64,000 bases of DNA from Charina bottae (GCA_023362775.1 JALMGJ010000016.1:3270001-3334000), one strand, 5' to 3'. Shown: positions 23,826 through 32,924, numbered from the stretch's first letter. Notes: a model not told the origin generated them from the letters alone. A program made the numbers and translations.

Positions 23826-24146
23826 GGATGGGAGCATCGCCGGCGGCCCGCGAGGACCGGCCAGGGAAGGCGTGCGGGCGGAGCTGCCTGCCTGGCACTC
23901 GGGCGCTCCGGCTGGGGTGCAGCGGGACGGGAGCTCCGCCCGCGCGCCTTCCCTGGCCGGTCCTCGCAGGCCGATCGCGTGGAAGGCGCGCGGGCGGAGC
24001 TGCCTGTCTGGCACTCGGGCGCTCCGGCTGGGGTGCAGCGGGACGGGAGCTCCGCCCGCGCGCCTTCCCTGGCTGGTCCTCACGGGCCGATCGCGTGGAA
24101 GGCGCGCGGGCGGAGCTGCCTGTCTGGCACTCGGGCGCTCCGGTAG
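23826..24146 (+). repeat. 116-bp GC-rich tandem repeat, first array
   Basis: The landmark gagctgcctg recurs at 23881, 23997 and 24113, an exact 116-bp period. Each unit includes ggcactcgggcgctccgg, gtgcagcgggacgggagctc and ccgatcgcgtggaaggcgcg. The first unit abuts the BCL2L10-like fragment. Confidence 0.9.
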
Positions 24147-25217
24147 CGCGGCCCCGCCGCCGCCCTTTCTCTCCGGCTTGGGTCCCGGGAAGGCAGCGGG
24201 GGACCTCGCGGAGGGAGGGAACCAGGCAGGCAAGCGGCCCGCCTCTGCCGCTCTCCGCTTCTCCGCAAAGCTCCTGGTTCATCTTACTGTTTCCTTTTCC
24301 TCCCCTTCAATACGTTCCAGCAAGCGAGGTGGAAGCGGAGAGGCCACGGGCGCAGGAAGCAGCAGCCGGAGGCCGCCTCGCCTCTTCCGCTCTCCGCTTC
24401 CACCTCGCTTGCTGGAACGTATTGAAGGGGAGGAAAAGGAAACATTACGACAGGGCTTTCCAAGTGTGTCGCGTGACAACCCGGAAGCTCTGATGAAAAT
24501 GCCCTTGGTTCTGGCAGGGAGGAGAAAATCGCGCATGCTGCAGCAGCGGTGTCCTGGAAGCGCTGATGGTCCGCTGCCACCACTGCCCCTTTGAAAGGAC
24601 AGGCTCCGGGGACCCCGAAAATGCCCTCCGTTCCAGCAGGGAGGCGAAAATCGCATGCGCATGCTGCTGGCTTCCCAGCGCACAGCTGATCGGCGCAGAG
24701 AATTTCCACCCCAGGCAGCCCTGCAGCATGCGTGATTTTCTCCTCCCTGCCAGAACCAAGGGCATTTTCATCAGAGCTTCCAGGTTGTCACGCGACACAC
24801 TTGGAAATCCCTGTCTTAATGTTTCCTTTTCCTCCCCTTCAATACGTTCCAGCAAGCGAGGTGGAAGCGGAGAGCGGAAGAGGCGAGGCGGCCTCCGGCT
24901 GCTGCTTCCTGCGCCCGTGGCCTCTCCGCTTCCACCTCGCTTGCTGGAACGTATTGAAAGGGAGGAAAAGGAAACAGTAAGATAAACCAGGAGCTTTGCG
25001 GAGAAGCGGAGAGTGGCAGAGGCGGGCCGCTTGCCTGCCTGGTTCCCTCCCTCCGCGAGGTCCCCCGCTGCCTTCCCGGGACCCAAGCCGGAGAGAAAGG
25101 GCGGCGGCGGGGCTGCGCTACCGGAGCGCCCGAGTGCCAGACAGGCAGCTCCACCCGCGCGCCTTCCACGCGATCGGCCCATGAGGAGCAGCCAGGGAAG
25201 GCGTGCGGGCGGAGCTG
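24047..25217. repeat. Giant palindrome (~1.17 kb) with smaller palindromes in each arm
   Basis: Arms of about 497 bp (24047-24543 and 24721-25217) are reverse complements centred at about 24632, separated by a partly unpaired core of about 177 bp. Pairs checked: tcct at 24077 against agga ending 25187, and the MITE terminus at 24451 against 24813. Each arm holds a second palindrome: 24289-24342 against 24390-24443 in the left arm (gtttccttttcctcccc against ggggaggaaaaggaaac). A third direct copy of the arm follows at about 25740-26223. Such foldback structure can extrude hairpins and is prone to deletion or assembly error. Confidence 0.85.
24451..24813. mobile_element. Foldback copy of a hAT MITE at the palindrome centre
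   Basis: Both ends are the same terminus in inverted orientation: cagggctttccaagtgtg at 24451 and its complement ending 24813 (cacttggaaatccctg). The 8-bp flanks are also inverted (cattacga on the left, tcttaatg on the right, reverse complement cattaaga), not direct. This shows that the flanks were inverted together with the element rather than by simple insertion. The core (24590-24725) is an inverted version of 26225-26360 inside the intact relative. Confidence 0.75.
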
Positions 25218-25826
25218 CCTGCCTGGCACTCGGGCGCTCCGGCTGGGGTGCAGCGGGACAGGAGCTCCACCCGCGCGCCTTCTCTGGCCGGTCCTCGCAG
25301 GCCGATCGCGTGGAAGGCGCGCGGGCGGAGCTGCCTGTCTGGCACTCGGGCGCTCCGGCTGGGGTGCAGCGGGACGGGAGCTCCGCCCGCGCGCCTTCCC
25401 TGGCCGGTCCTCGCAGGCCGATCGCGTGGAAGGCACGTGGGCGGAGCTGCCTGCCTGGCACTCGGGCGCTCCGGCTGGGGTGCAGCGGGACGGGAGCTCC
25501 GCCAGCGCGCCTTCCCTGGCCGGTCCTCGCAGGCCGATCGCGTGGAAGGCGCGTGGGCGGAGCTGCCTGTCTGGCACTCGGGCGCTCCGGCTGGGGTGCA
25601 GCGGGACGGGAGCTCCGCCCGCGCGCCTTCCCTGGCTGGTCCTCACGGGCCGATCGCGTGGAAGGCGCGCGGGCGGAGCTGCCTGTCTGGCACTCGGGCG
25701 CTCCGGCTGGGGTGCAGCGGGACGGGAGCTCCGCCCGCACGCCTTCCCTGGCTGGTCCTCACGGGCCGATCGCGTGGAAGGCGCGCGGGCGGAGCTGCCT
25801 GTCTGGCACTCGGGCGCTCCGGTAGC
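25196..25826 (+). repeat. 116-bp GC-rich tandem repeat, second array
   Basis: gagctgcctg recurs at 25212, 25328, 25444, 25560, 25676 and 25792, an exact 116-bp spacing over six occurrences with few substitutions. The last unit diverges at cggtagcgcagcc, the same junction as in the first array (24141 onward), so array end and arm sequence were duplicated together. Confidence 0.92.
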
Positions 25827-26129
25827 GCAGCCCCGCCGCCGCCCTTTCTCTCCGGCTTGGGTCCCGGGAAGGCAGCGGGGGACCTCGCGGAGGGAGGGAA
25901 CCAGGCAGGCAAGCGGCCCGCCTCTGCCGCTCTCCGCTTCTCCGCAAAGCTCCTGGTTCATCTTACTGTTTCCTTTTCCTCCCCTTCAATACGTTCCAGC
26001 AAGCGAGGTGGAAGCGGAGAGGCCACGGGCGCAGGAAGCAGCAGCCGGAGGCCGCCTCGCCTCTTCCGCTCTCCGCTTCCACCTCGCTTGCTGGAACGTA
26101 TTGAAGGGGAGGAAAAGGAAACATTAAGA

Positions 26130-26463
26130 CAGGGCTTTCCAAGTGTGTCGCGTGACAACCCGGAAGCTCTGATGAAAATGCCCTTGGTTCTGGCAGGGAG
26201 GAGAAAATCGCGCATGCTGCAGGGCTGCCTGGGGTGGAAATTCTCTGCGCCGATCAGCTGTGCGCTGGGAAGCCAGCAGCATTCGCATGCGATTTTCGCC
26301 TCCCTGCTGGAACCGAGGGCATTTTCGGGGTCCCCAGAGCCTGCCCTTTCGAAGGGGCAGCTCCTGCCGCCGCAGCGGCAGCAACCCGGAAGCACCGCCG
26401 CTTCCAGGTCTTCGTGGGCCAGCCGTTGGTGTGTTGCCAACGGCAAAAGTTTGGAAAGCCCTG
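26130..26463. mobile_element. Nested hAT MITE (334 bp)
   Basis: A perfect 8-bp TSD cattaaga flanks it (26122-26129 and 26464-26471). Termini: left cagggctttccaagtgtgtc; right aaaagtttggaaagccctg. Just inside are cgtgacaaccc on the left and gtgtgttgccaacgg on the right, as in the relative at 30304-30619. No open frame of its own. It inserted after the host element was assembled. Confidence 0.9.
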
Positions 26464-26471
26464 CATTAAGA

Positions 26472-26884
26472 TGAACCAGGAGCTTTGCGGAGAAGCAGAG
26501 AGTGGAAGAGGTGGGCGGCGGCGGCAGCGAAGAGGCCACGGGCGCAGGAAGCAGCAGCCGGAGGCTCGTCTGGCCCCGCGGCGCGCCGAGGGCGAAGAGC
26601 CGCCTGCTCTCCCCTTGGCCGCCTCCGGTCGCTACAGTCGCCCTGGCATCTCCCTTTGGCCTGCCGTCTGCGGCCCCTGCCCCTGCCCCAGCCCTGTCCC
26701 CCCGCCTCCCTCCCTGCAGGCAGCGGACAAACTCGGCGAGGAAGCCTGCGATGGCGGCTTCCGTCCCGCACGCACGCCCAGGCTCGGCTGCGGAGCTCAG
26801 CATCCCTCCGCGAGGCCCCCCGCTGCCTTCCAGCCCGCCTGGGCCTCGCGGAGGGAGGCAAGCGGGCGGGGCTCTTCGGCACAG
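26472..26884. other. Rearranged GC-rich filler between nested MITE and WDR46-like pieces
   Basis: 26472-26570 is a partial inverted copy of palindrome-arm sequence (ccaggagctttgcggagaag; gccacgggcgcaggaagcag). The rest is very GC-rich. On the minus strand near 26755-26710 it reads AAIAGFLAEFVRCLQGG, which I could not assign and which may be another captured exon or chance. Confidence 0.4.
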
Positions 26885-26996
26885 ATCCCGCCGGAGCTGA
26901 TCTCCCTGGACCCCGGGCAGCTGGGCCGGGTGGACGCCGTCTCCCTGCAGCAGCAGCGGAAGGAGCGTACAGAGAGGCTGATACCTGCCCGAGCAG
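26885..26996 (+). pseudogene. WDR46: Captured exon piece resembling WDR46 (BING4CT), part A
   Basis: After a possible acceptor (cggcacag) the frame reads IPPELISLDPGQLGRVDAVS and then LQQQRKERTERL. This resembles the BING4CT domain of WDR46/Utp7 (small-subunit processome, ribosome biogenesis), where an 'LISLDP..LG.VD..S' block precedes a K/R/E-rich run ending ERL. A donor-like cag/gtgggc follows at 26997. The last residues before the donor (IPARAG) do not fit the family, and the donor leaves phase 1, so the junction is altered or not the original one. Assigned from remembered human WDR46 sequence. Confidence 0.55.
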
Positions 26997-27109
26997 GTGG
27001 GCGCTCCGCTGGCCACTCTGGGAGGGCGGGGCGGGGCGGGGCGGGGCGAGACGCAGCTCTGCCGGGATCCGGGCATGCGGGCGCTGAGTCCCTGCCCCCC
27101 TCCCCCCAG

Positions 27110-27184
27110 CGGGGGCTGAAGGGCCGGGACTCGGCGGGCGGGCGGCTGAAGCGGAGGAGGAAGGTGGCAGCCGAGCAGCAGTGG
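27110..27184 (+). pseudogene. WDR46: Captured exon piece resembling WDR46, part B
   Basis: A 75-bp segment bounded by a strong pyrimidine tract and ag (ctgcccccctccccccag, ending 27109) and by the donor gtgagt (27185-27190). It reads RGLKGRDSAGGRLKRRRKV then AAEQQW, resembling the human WDR46 stretch KGRSSTASLVKRKRKV followed by a DEE-type segment. Intact splice signals on both sides argue that genomic DNA, not a processed cDNA, was captured. Confidence 0.6.
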
Positions 27185-27260
27185 GTGAGTCCCCTGGCGC
27201 TCCCCGTTCCTCCCCTGCCCCGGCTCCGCCCTGGCTCCTTGGTTCGGAACAGCTTGGCAG

Positions 27261-27395
27261 CCGGCGCCCTCCGAAGCTGGAGCCCCCGCAGCCCGCAGAT
27301 CGGCGCTGGATCACTTCCGGAAACAGTGGGGGGAGAAGGCCGGCCGCCTTCTGCAGGCAAGGAGGGAGGGGCGGGAAGCCGGTGGGGGGGGGTAA
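27261..27395 (+). pseudogene. WDR46: Captured terminal exon piece resembling WDR46, part C
   Basis: In the frame containing codon 27300 the text reads SALDHFRKQWGEKAGRLLQ, with a stop at 27393. WDR46 ends with a SALDRF-type motif, so this looks like the final exon. Possible acceptors (gcttggcag at 27260; cccgcag at 27298) precede it. Together with parts A and B it preserves the gene's 3' order in about 500 bp. Confidence 0.55.
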
Positions 27396-27426
27396 ACTGC
27401 TACATGGGCCCTCCCACCTGCCCCAA

Positions 27427-27620
27427 TAAGCCACGTGACTGGCTCCCGCCCGCAAACCCCGCCCCTTCCACGTAATTGGCCCCCGCCCGCAAGCCCCACC
27501 CCCTTCCACGCGATTGGCTCCCACCCGCAAGCCCTGCCCCCTTCCACGCGATTGGCTCCCGCCCGCAAAGCCCGCCCCCTTCCACGCGATTGGCTCCCGC
27601 CCGCAAACCCCGCCCCCTGG
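27427..27620. repeat. Right subterminal array of ~37-bp CCAAT/GC-box units
   Basis: About five units of the form cacgcgattggctcccgccc followed by gcaaaccccgcccccttc. Each holds an inverted CCAAT box (attgg) and GC boxes (ccgccc). The same unit appears in two other hAT elements (29490-29715 and 32700-32845). It could be a transposase-binding subterminal repeat or promoter-like array. Confidence 0.85.
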
Positions 27621-27699
27621 CTCTCGAGCACTTCAAAATGTGCACGAGCATACCAAAATGGCTCTCGGCTCAAAAAGTTTGCCGACCCCTGGCCTAGAG

Positions 27700-28213
27700 C
27701 AACAGTTTATTTTAATTCTTCAACAATACTTTGAGTTGTATTATCTATCTCTACAGATATCAATACACATCTGCCTTTAGTTAATAGAAATTAACCATAC
27801 ATAATATCCTTTCTAGATATTGGCTTCAGATATAGGATGTGTCATTCCAAATTTTTCATCTTTAAATGGATTATTTTCTTTTGAATGAAGCATACTCTCA
27901 AATGGGAATTCATCTTCTGTGTCTGTGAACAAATACTTGTATTCTGTGGTACATTTCCAACTGACAAAACAAAACATACCCAAGTGTATTCAGATTCTTT
28001 GTACTTTATTTGATTGTTCTAAGTTCTTTCTCCCTTATAAAGAAAGCTTCAGAAATTCAACTACAATTTCACCCCAGCTTGACTTTTGGCAGCAACTGTA
28101 TTTCTTTCCCCTGTTTCCTGTTTACAGTAACAAACTTCTCTTGAAGCCCAAAAATGCACATTTGACTCAGAAGCATCATTGGTTTGGGGGAAAAAAACCC
28201 TCTGGTTGCATAT
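27700..28213. other. No recognisable feature
   Basis: AT-rich unique-looking sequence, continuous with that before 23363 once the hAT and one TSD copy are removed. Confidence 0.45.
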
Positions 28214-28483
28214 TGTCAGCCCAACAAGCAAGACCAGACTAAGAAACCAATGCCATATAGATCAGGAGTACTTTTATTGTAACAGCTACAGTAACAGAAT
28301 CTTGCAAGTCTGAATGTGTTTCCCCCTCCCTCCCTTTATCTTTATGTGAACTAGGGAGGGGCTTGTCTGAGAGATTTCCTCACATTATTGTCTTGGCCCA
28401 GGCTCAAGACCCTCTTATTTAACTGTTGCCTTGGTAGCGGTACTTTCTCCTGTCTTTCAAGGCCATTCCCTATTCCTTGTACA
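28214..28483 (-). mobile_element. Solo LTR, antisense
   Basis: It shares with 9791-10066 the landmarks cagaatcttgcaagactgaa / cagaatcttgcaagtctgaa and the gggaggg stretch. Ends tgtcagccc and ccttgtaca fit TG...CA. Flanks catat and catac form a 5-bp TSD with one mismatch. The complement of ttttattgt provides the poly(A)-signal region. Confidence 0.7.
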
Positions 28484-28703
28484 CATACAACAGAAATATA
28501 CTAAGATTCCTTAATTTATGTGAAGGTTGCTTGGGATGGGGGGTATCAGTTGGTAAATTGGAGTTTAAAATAATTTTATACTGCCTTATATATTCTGCCA
28601 CCACACACACCCAAAATATTTTCCAGGAGACTCACAAAAACCAAAGGCACAAAGTACTATCCTTTTCCCCCCTGAATTTCTATCCTCATGGTTGTGGGGA
28701 GAG

Positions 28704-28849
28704 AGGAAGGTAGGTAGGAAGGTAGGAAGGTAGGAAGGTAGGAAGGTAGGAAGGTAGGAAGGTAGGTAGGTAGGTAGGTAGGTAGGAAGGAAGGAAGGAA
28801 GGAAGGAAGGAAGGAAGGAAGGAAGGAAGGAAGGAAGGAAGGAAGGAAG
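28704..28849. repeat. (GGTA)n/(GGAA)n compound microsatellite
   Basis: ggta/ggaa tetranucleotides in blocks, ending in pure ggaa. The Leu-Pro-Ser-Phe minus-strand frame is repeat-derived. Confidence 0.95.
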
Positions 28850-29276
28850 GGTTTTTTCCTATAGGAAGTAGGTTGACCAGAAGAGGCAGTTTTTTAAGTA
28901 ACGGAGAGCAGAGTAGAGATAAAGAGTGCATCCCTTTGTTTTTATCAGGGGGGTTATTTAGTGCTTCTAGTGGTCTATAGGATAAAGGGTGCAAAAGATT
29001 CAATTCCAGAACACATCTCCAATGAAAATGGCAGTGCTGATTTTAATCAGGTTCCAAAAGGATTGCAATTTTGGTGTTAGGTATATTTTTTTTAGGTCAT
29101 GCCACCCTAGAAAATATGTTTTCTTTCTTACATCCATAAATTATTTCCCTTCTAGATGGGAAACATCCTTATGTTGATGTGGAATTCAGTGATCATCTTA
29201 ATACATGCCTCCTAAACATTTAGCCATTGACTCCCTGAATCATTGTGATCCTCCATTTTAAGTTTTAATCTAAGAG

Positions 29277-29823
29277 TAGGCTGACCATACGTCCTGTTTT
29301 GAACAGGACAGTCCCATTTTTTTAGCATTTTTGAACCATCCCGTCGTTTTGATAAAAATCTCAATTTTGTCCCATTTTTTAAACTTGGAGGGAATGACGT
29401 GGAAGGAGGATCCAAGCCGGAGCTGCCAATTGGAGGCAGCCCGAAGGGGAAGCCCTCCTGCCTATCAGCACGTGGCAAAGGAGGGTGGGGTTTGCAGGTG
29501 GGATCCAATCACACGGACTGGGGGCAGGGTTTGCAGGCGGGAGCCAATCACGCGGACCAGGAGCGGGGTTTGCAGGTGGGAGCCAATCGTGCTGACAGGG
29601 GCAGGGTTTGCAGGCGGGAGCCAATCGCGCTGACGGGGGTGGGGTTTGTAGGCAGGAGCCAATCACGTGGACCGGGGGCAGGGTTTTCAGTTGGGAGCCA
29701 ATCGCGCAGACCGGGGGTCAGGGACCCCTGTCTTTTTCATGCATACAAAATATTACATAAGACCCCATCCCGTTTTGCCATCCCAATGTTCCGTTTTTGT
29801 CTCAAGGAAATATGGTCAACCTA
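29277..29823. mobile_element. hAT MITE with CCAAT/GC subterminal array
   Basis: A perfect 8-bp TSD tctaagag lies at 29269-29276 and 29824-29831. Termini: taggctgaccatacgtcctg on the left, and on the right (read inward) taggttgaccatatttcc. Internal palindrome-like gtcctgttttgaacaggac. The middle (about 29490-29715) has six ~37-bp units of gggtttgcaggcgggagcca plus atcgcg, the complement of the unit at 27427-27620. Non-coding. Confidence 0.9.
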
Positions 29824-29984
29824 TCTAAGAGGAAACAATACCATATGATATATATGTATTTATCTGTACCTTATTTGTTCAATATTATCAGCTGAAATCA
29901 GACTGAAGGAGGATCCATCCAGTGATTGATCTGAATGCCATATTGTCATTCTTACACATATTTTTAGATGTATGTATTTATTTA

Positions 29985-32060
29985 TACATTTATAAGGCTG
30001 ACCAACCCTACATTACCCTACATACAGTGGCATACAGTAATACATATCATAACAGACAATTAAAAAAGAAAAAAGAAAAATCAAACACTGGAAGGAAATA
30101 CAACCATTGAAGAAAAAACACACAGGACCCACCACCCACTCTAACCCAAAGCCTGAAGAAAGAGCCAGGTTGTCAAGGTTTTTTAAAAAAACACACAGGG
30201 TAGGGGCCAGATATATCTGAAGTGGTGGATGGTGTTCCAGAGAGCAGGTGCTGTGATGGAGAAGATATGCTTCCTAGATCCCATCAGAAGGCATTGCTTA
30301 ATGCATAGCTTTCGAAACTGTGTGTCACGACACTTTAGTGTGTCGCAACACACAGTTTGGTGTGTTGCAATACAACCTGGAAGCGGCGGCGGGGGCATGC
30401 ACGGTGATGGTGTGGGGGCACGTGCATTAGCGGCACAGTATCAGCACTTCTGCGTTTTAGCGGAGGCCGCCGCCGCCACCACCGCCACTGTGCACGCTAC
30501 CGCCGCCACGCACCCCCCCGCGCCGCCGCCACGCACGCCCCCACTGCCGTGTGTGCTGCCGCACCACCGCTGCTGCCACCATTGGTGTGTTGCTAACAGC
30601 GGCACTTTGGAAAGCACTGGCTTAATGGATGGGATCTGGAGCATCCCAACCATGCCTGATAGTGGCAGAAGCCATGGAAGACTGACAGTCCTTTAAATAA
30701 CCAAACCTATGACATGAAGGGCTTTATAGGAAATGACCAACATCTTGAATTGCACTTAAAAGTCTACTGGTAACCAGTGCAGCTCAAGGAGCAAAGGTGT
30801 TAACAATGCCTGACAAGGTATGGTCAGAATTGCCTGTGCCACCATATCCTAGACCAGCTTCAGCTTCTGAGTGCTTTTCAAGGGTAATCCCATGTACAGT
30901 ATAGTCTATGCACAATTTGACCAAAGTGTTAGTGACAGTCTGAAGGGCTTTCCAGTCCAGAAAAAGGCACAATTGGTGCACAAGATGGACTTGTGTGAAG
31001 CCCTTCTTACCCACAAACATCACCTGCTCCTCAAGCAGGAGCTGAGTCCAAGAAGACCACCAAATTGTATACTAGTTCTGAAGGGGAAGAACAAGTTCAT
31101 TTAAGACTAACAATGAAACATTCTCAGCTCCAGGAGGTCCAAAAACCCATAGCCACTCGGTCTTGACAGGATTGAGCTTCAACCTGTCCTTTCCCATCCA
31201 GTTCCCCACAGTCTCCAGACAATCATACAAGCTTGACAGCATCACCTGGTTGGTCTGGGGTCAGGATGTACGTATAAGTGGATATAATTCATATATTGAT
31301 GATACCTGGCCCCAAACAGATGGATGAATTCACCTAGAGTCCTCATATAGATGTTAAAGAGAAGGGAGTGCTGAGGTACCTCCACACCAGGGACCTTGGA
31401 CTTGATTTCTTCCCTCCTGTCATACCAACAGGATCCAACCACAGAGAAAGGAGAGAACCATCATAACACTGTGCCTCCCACTCTCAATACACACAGGTAG
31501 GCCAGAAGAAAATCATGATATCAAAAGCCACTGAGAGATCAAGAAGTACCAGGATGATTTCATTACCCCAACCAGGCTCCACCAAAGGCCATCAACAAGT
31601 GCAACCAATGCTGTCTCAGTACAATGTTCAGGGCTGAAACCTGACTGAAAGAGATCCAGATAATCACTTTCCTCCAGGGACCTCTGTAATCACAAGGCAA
31701 CCACCTTCTTAACAACTTTCCCTAAAAAGGGAAGGTTAGAGACTGAATGAAATTTGTCCAATTCTGTTCAGTTGTCTAGCAAAGGCCTCTTGAGGAGAGG
31801 GCACACCACTGCTTTCTTCAAGCCAGTAGTGTTCACCCACTCCCTCAGTGAAGCAAATATTATAGCATGGACCCAACCACATGTCACATCCCAGGCATCC
31901 TTCACCAACCAGGAGGGACAGGGATAAAATAGATGGTTGGATTAGCAGACTCGAGATCCTTGTTTCCATCATCTCAATAGTCGGAGTCAAATCCCAAGCA
32001 AATCTGAGCAATTTTATCTGCAAGATGCATACAATATTCACAATAGTCATGCAGATGATC
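29985..32060 (-). mobile_element. CR1/L2-like LINE, antisense, with hAT inside
   Basis: The low-coordinate end (ttataaggctgaccaaccct) is the LINE 3' end, as also seen at 62390. Minus-strand text gives LINE protein remnants: VHLVHQLCLFLDWKALQTVT (31020-30960), parallel to [16 protein letters not shown] at 7568-7612, and SLLFNIYMRTLGEFIHLFGA near 31370-31310, parallel to the RT block [20 protein letters not shown] at 7175-7230. Many frameshifts. The hAT at 30304-30619 interrupts it, proving the LINE is older. Confidence 0.75.
30304..30619. mobile_element. hAT MITE (316 bp) nested in LINE
   Basis: A perfect 8-bp TSD gcttaatg flanks it (30296-30303 and 30620-30627). Left end catagctttcgaaactgtgt; right end read inward cagtgctttccaaagtgccg. 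It shares the gtgtgtcacgac-type left and ttggtgtgttgctaacagcg right interiors with the MITE at 26130-26463. The middle is a GC-rich CGC/CAC-repeat stretch. Confidence 0.9.
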
Positions 32061-32561
32061 CTGTGACTTATCCCTCCCCAGCACTCTAAAAAGGGCCATC
32101 AGAAGAGTTTAACAGCTCATATTTTTCCATTTTTCTCTTGTTTACACCTTGTGTACCTTCCTAATTCTGCTAACCAACCCTTTCAGAATGTAAATCTGCA
32201 TAGATTGTGTGTGCTGTAATCCATCATGTATTCTGTCTTGCAAAAGGCTTGACAGTAGTCCTCTGCCTCCTGGCAAATCTGTCCTTTTCCTATTTACATT
32301 ACAGAGCAATAAGAGTTTGAAGTAGCTCACCATATGCCATAGCACAATGTCCTCATACCTAACAGAGCAGCCATGGCTGCCACCCTCCTTGGTGGGAGAT
32401 TCAATCAGAGAGAAAGAGAAAGGGAACAGGAAACAGGAAACCGGGATTCAGCCCCTCCCACACACAGCAAGTGAGATCAGGTTACAGCAGAGGCTGTCTC
32501 CTCCTACAAGTCTGTGTGTGAGACGTGCTTGATTAAAACCCGATCTCTTACAATATCTAAA

Positions 32562-32924
32562 TAGGCTGGCCATACGTCCAGTTTTGAATGGGACAGTCCC
32601 GTTTTTTTAGCATTTTTCAGCCGTCCAGTCATTTTCATAAAAATCTCAATTTTGTCCCATTTTTCAAACCTGGCAGGAATGGCACAGAAGGAGGATCCGA
32701 GCCGGATCGTGGACCGGGGGATGGGGTTTGCAGACGGGAGCCAATTGCACGGACTTGGAGGTGGGGTTTGCAGGCAGGAGCCAATTGCATGGACTTGGGG
32801 GTGGGGTTTGCAGGCAGGAGCCAATCGCACATACCGGGGGGCGGGGACCCCTGTCTTTTTCATGAATACAGAATATTACATAAGACCCCGTCCTGTTTTG
32901 CCATCCTGAAATATATTCAGCCTA
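32562..32924. mobile_element. hAT MITE, shorter sister of 29277-29823
   Basis: A perfect 8-bp TSD tatctaaa lies at 32554-32561 and 32925-32932. Left terminus taggctggccatacgtcc; right terminus read inward taggctgaatatatttcagg. It holds three subterminal units (gggtttgcaggcaggagcca plus attgca) at 32720-32840 against six in the sister, so unit number varies within the family. Confidence 0.9.

Larger units (their letters stand above)
23371..27691. mobile_element. Composite non-autonomous hAT transposon (4.3 kb, GC-rich)
   Basis: Boundaries are exact: the 8-bp TSD gcctagag lies at 23363-23370 and 27692-27699. The ends are inverted (left caagggtcggaaatgg; right end read inward caggggtcggcaaac). 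The element is strongly GC-rich and CpG-rich in an AT-rich neighbourhood. In order it holds: a GC/CCAAT-type subterminal repeat, a captured BCL2L10-like N terminus, 116-bp tandem repeats, a ~1.17-kb palindrome, a second 116-bp array, a nested hAT MITE, WDR46-like exon pieces, and an array of about five CCAAT/GC-box units before the right end. No transposase is encoded, so it depends on one made elsewhere. Long open frames on both strands are products of CpG-rich composition, not genes. Seen directly: TSD, TIRs and repeats. Inferred: gene capture. Confidence 0.85.

Noticed and set aside
23826..25826. Regularly spaced repeats reminiscent of a CRISPR array
   Set aside because: The period is a continuous 116-bp tandem unit with no unique spacers, in a vertebrate-type genome.
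23402..27530. Several 200-430-codon open frames on both strands (for example 23402-24493 plus, 24445-25740 minus, 25203-26474 plus)
   Set aside because: They overlap each other on opposite strands, consist of Arg/Gly/Pro/Ala-rich translations of a 116-bp CpG repeat and palindromes, and lie inside a TIR/TSD-bounded transposon. Stop codons are rare because of base composition, not selection.
28686..29003. Leu-Pro-Ser-Phe repeat protein
   Set aside because: Translation of a (GGTA)/(GGAA) microsatellite. The same reasoning removes frames at 2664-2939, 32983-33198, 38409-38646 and 39698-40452.
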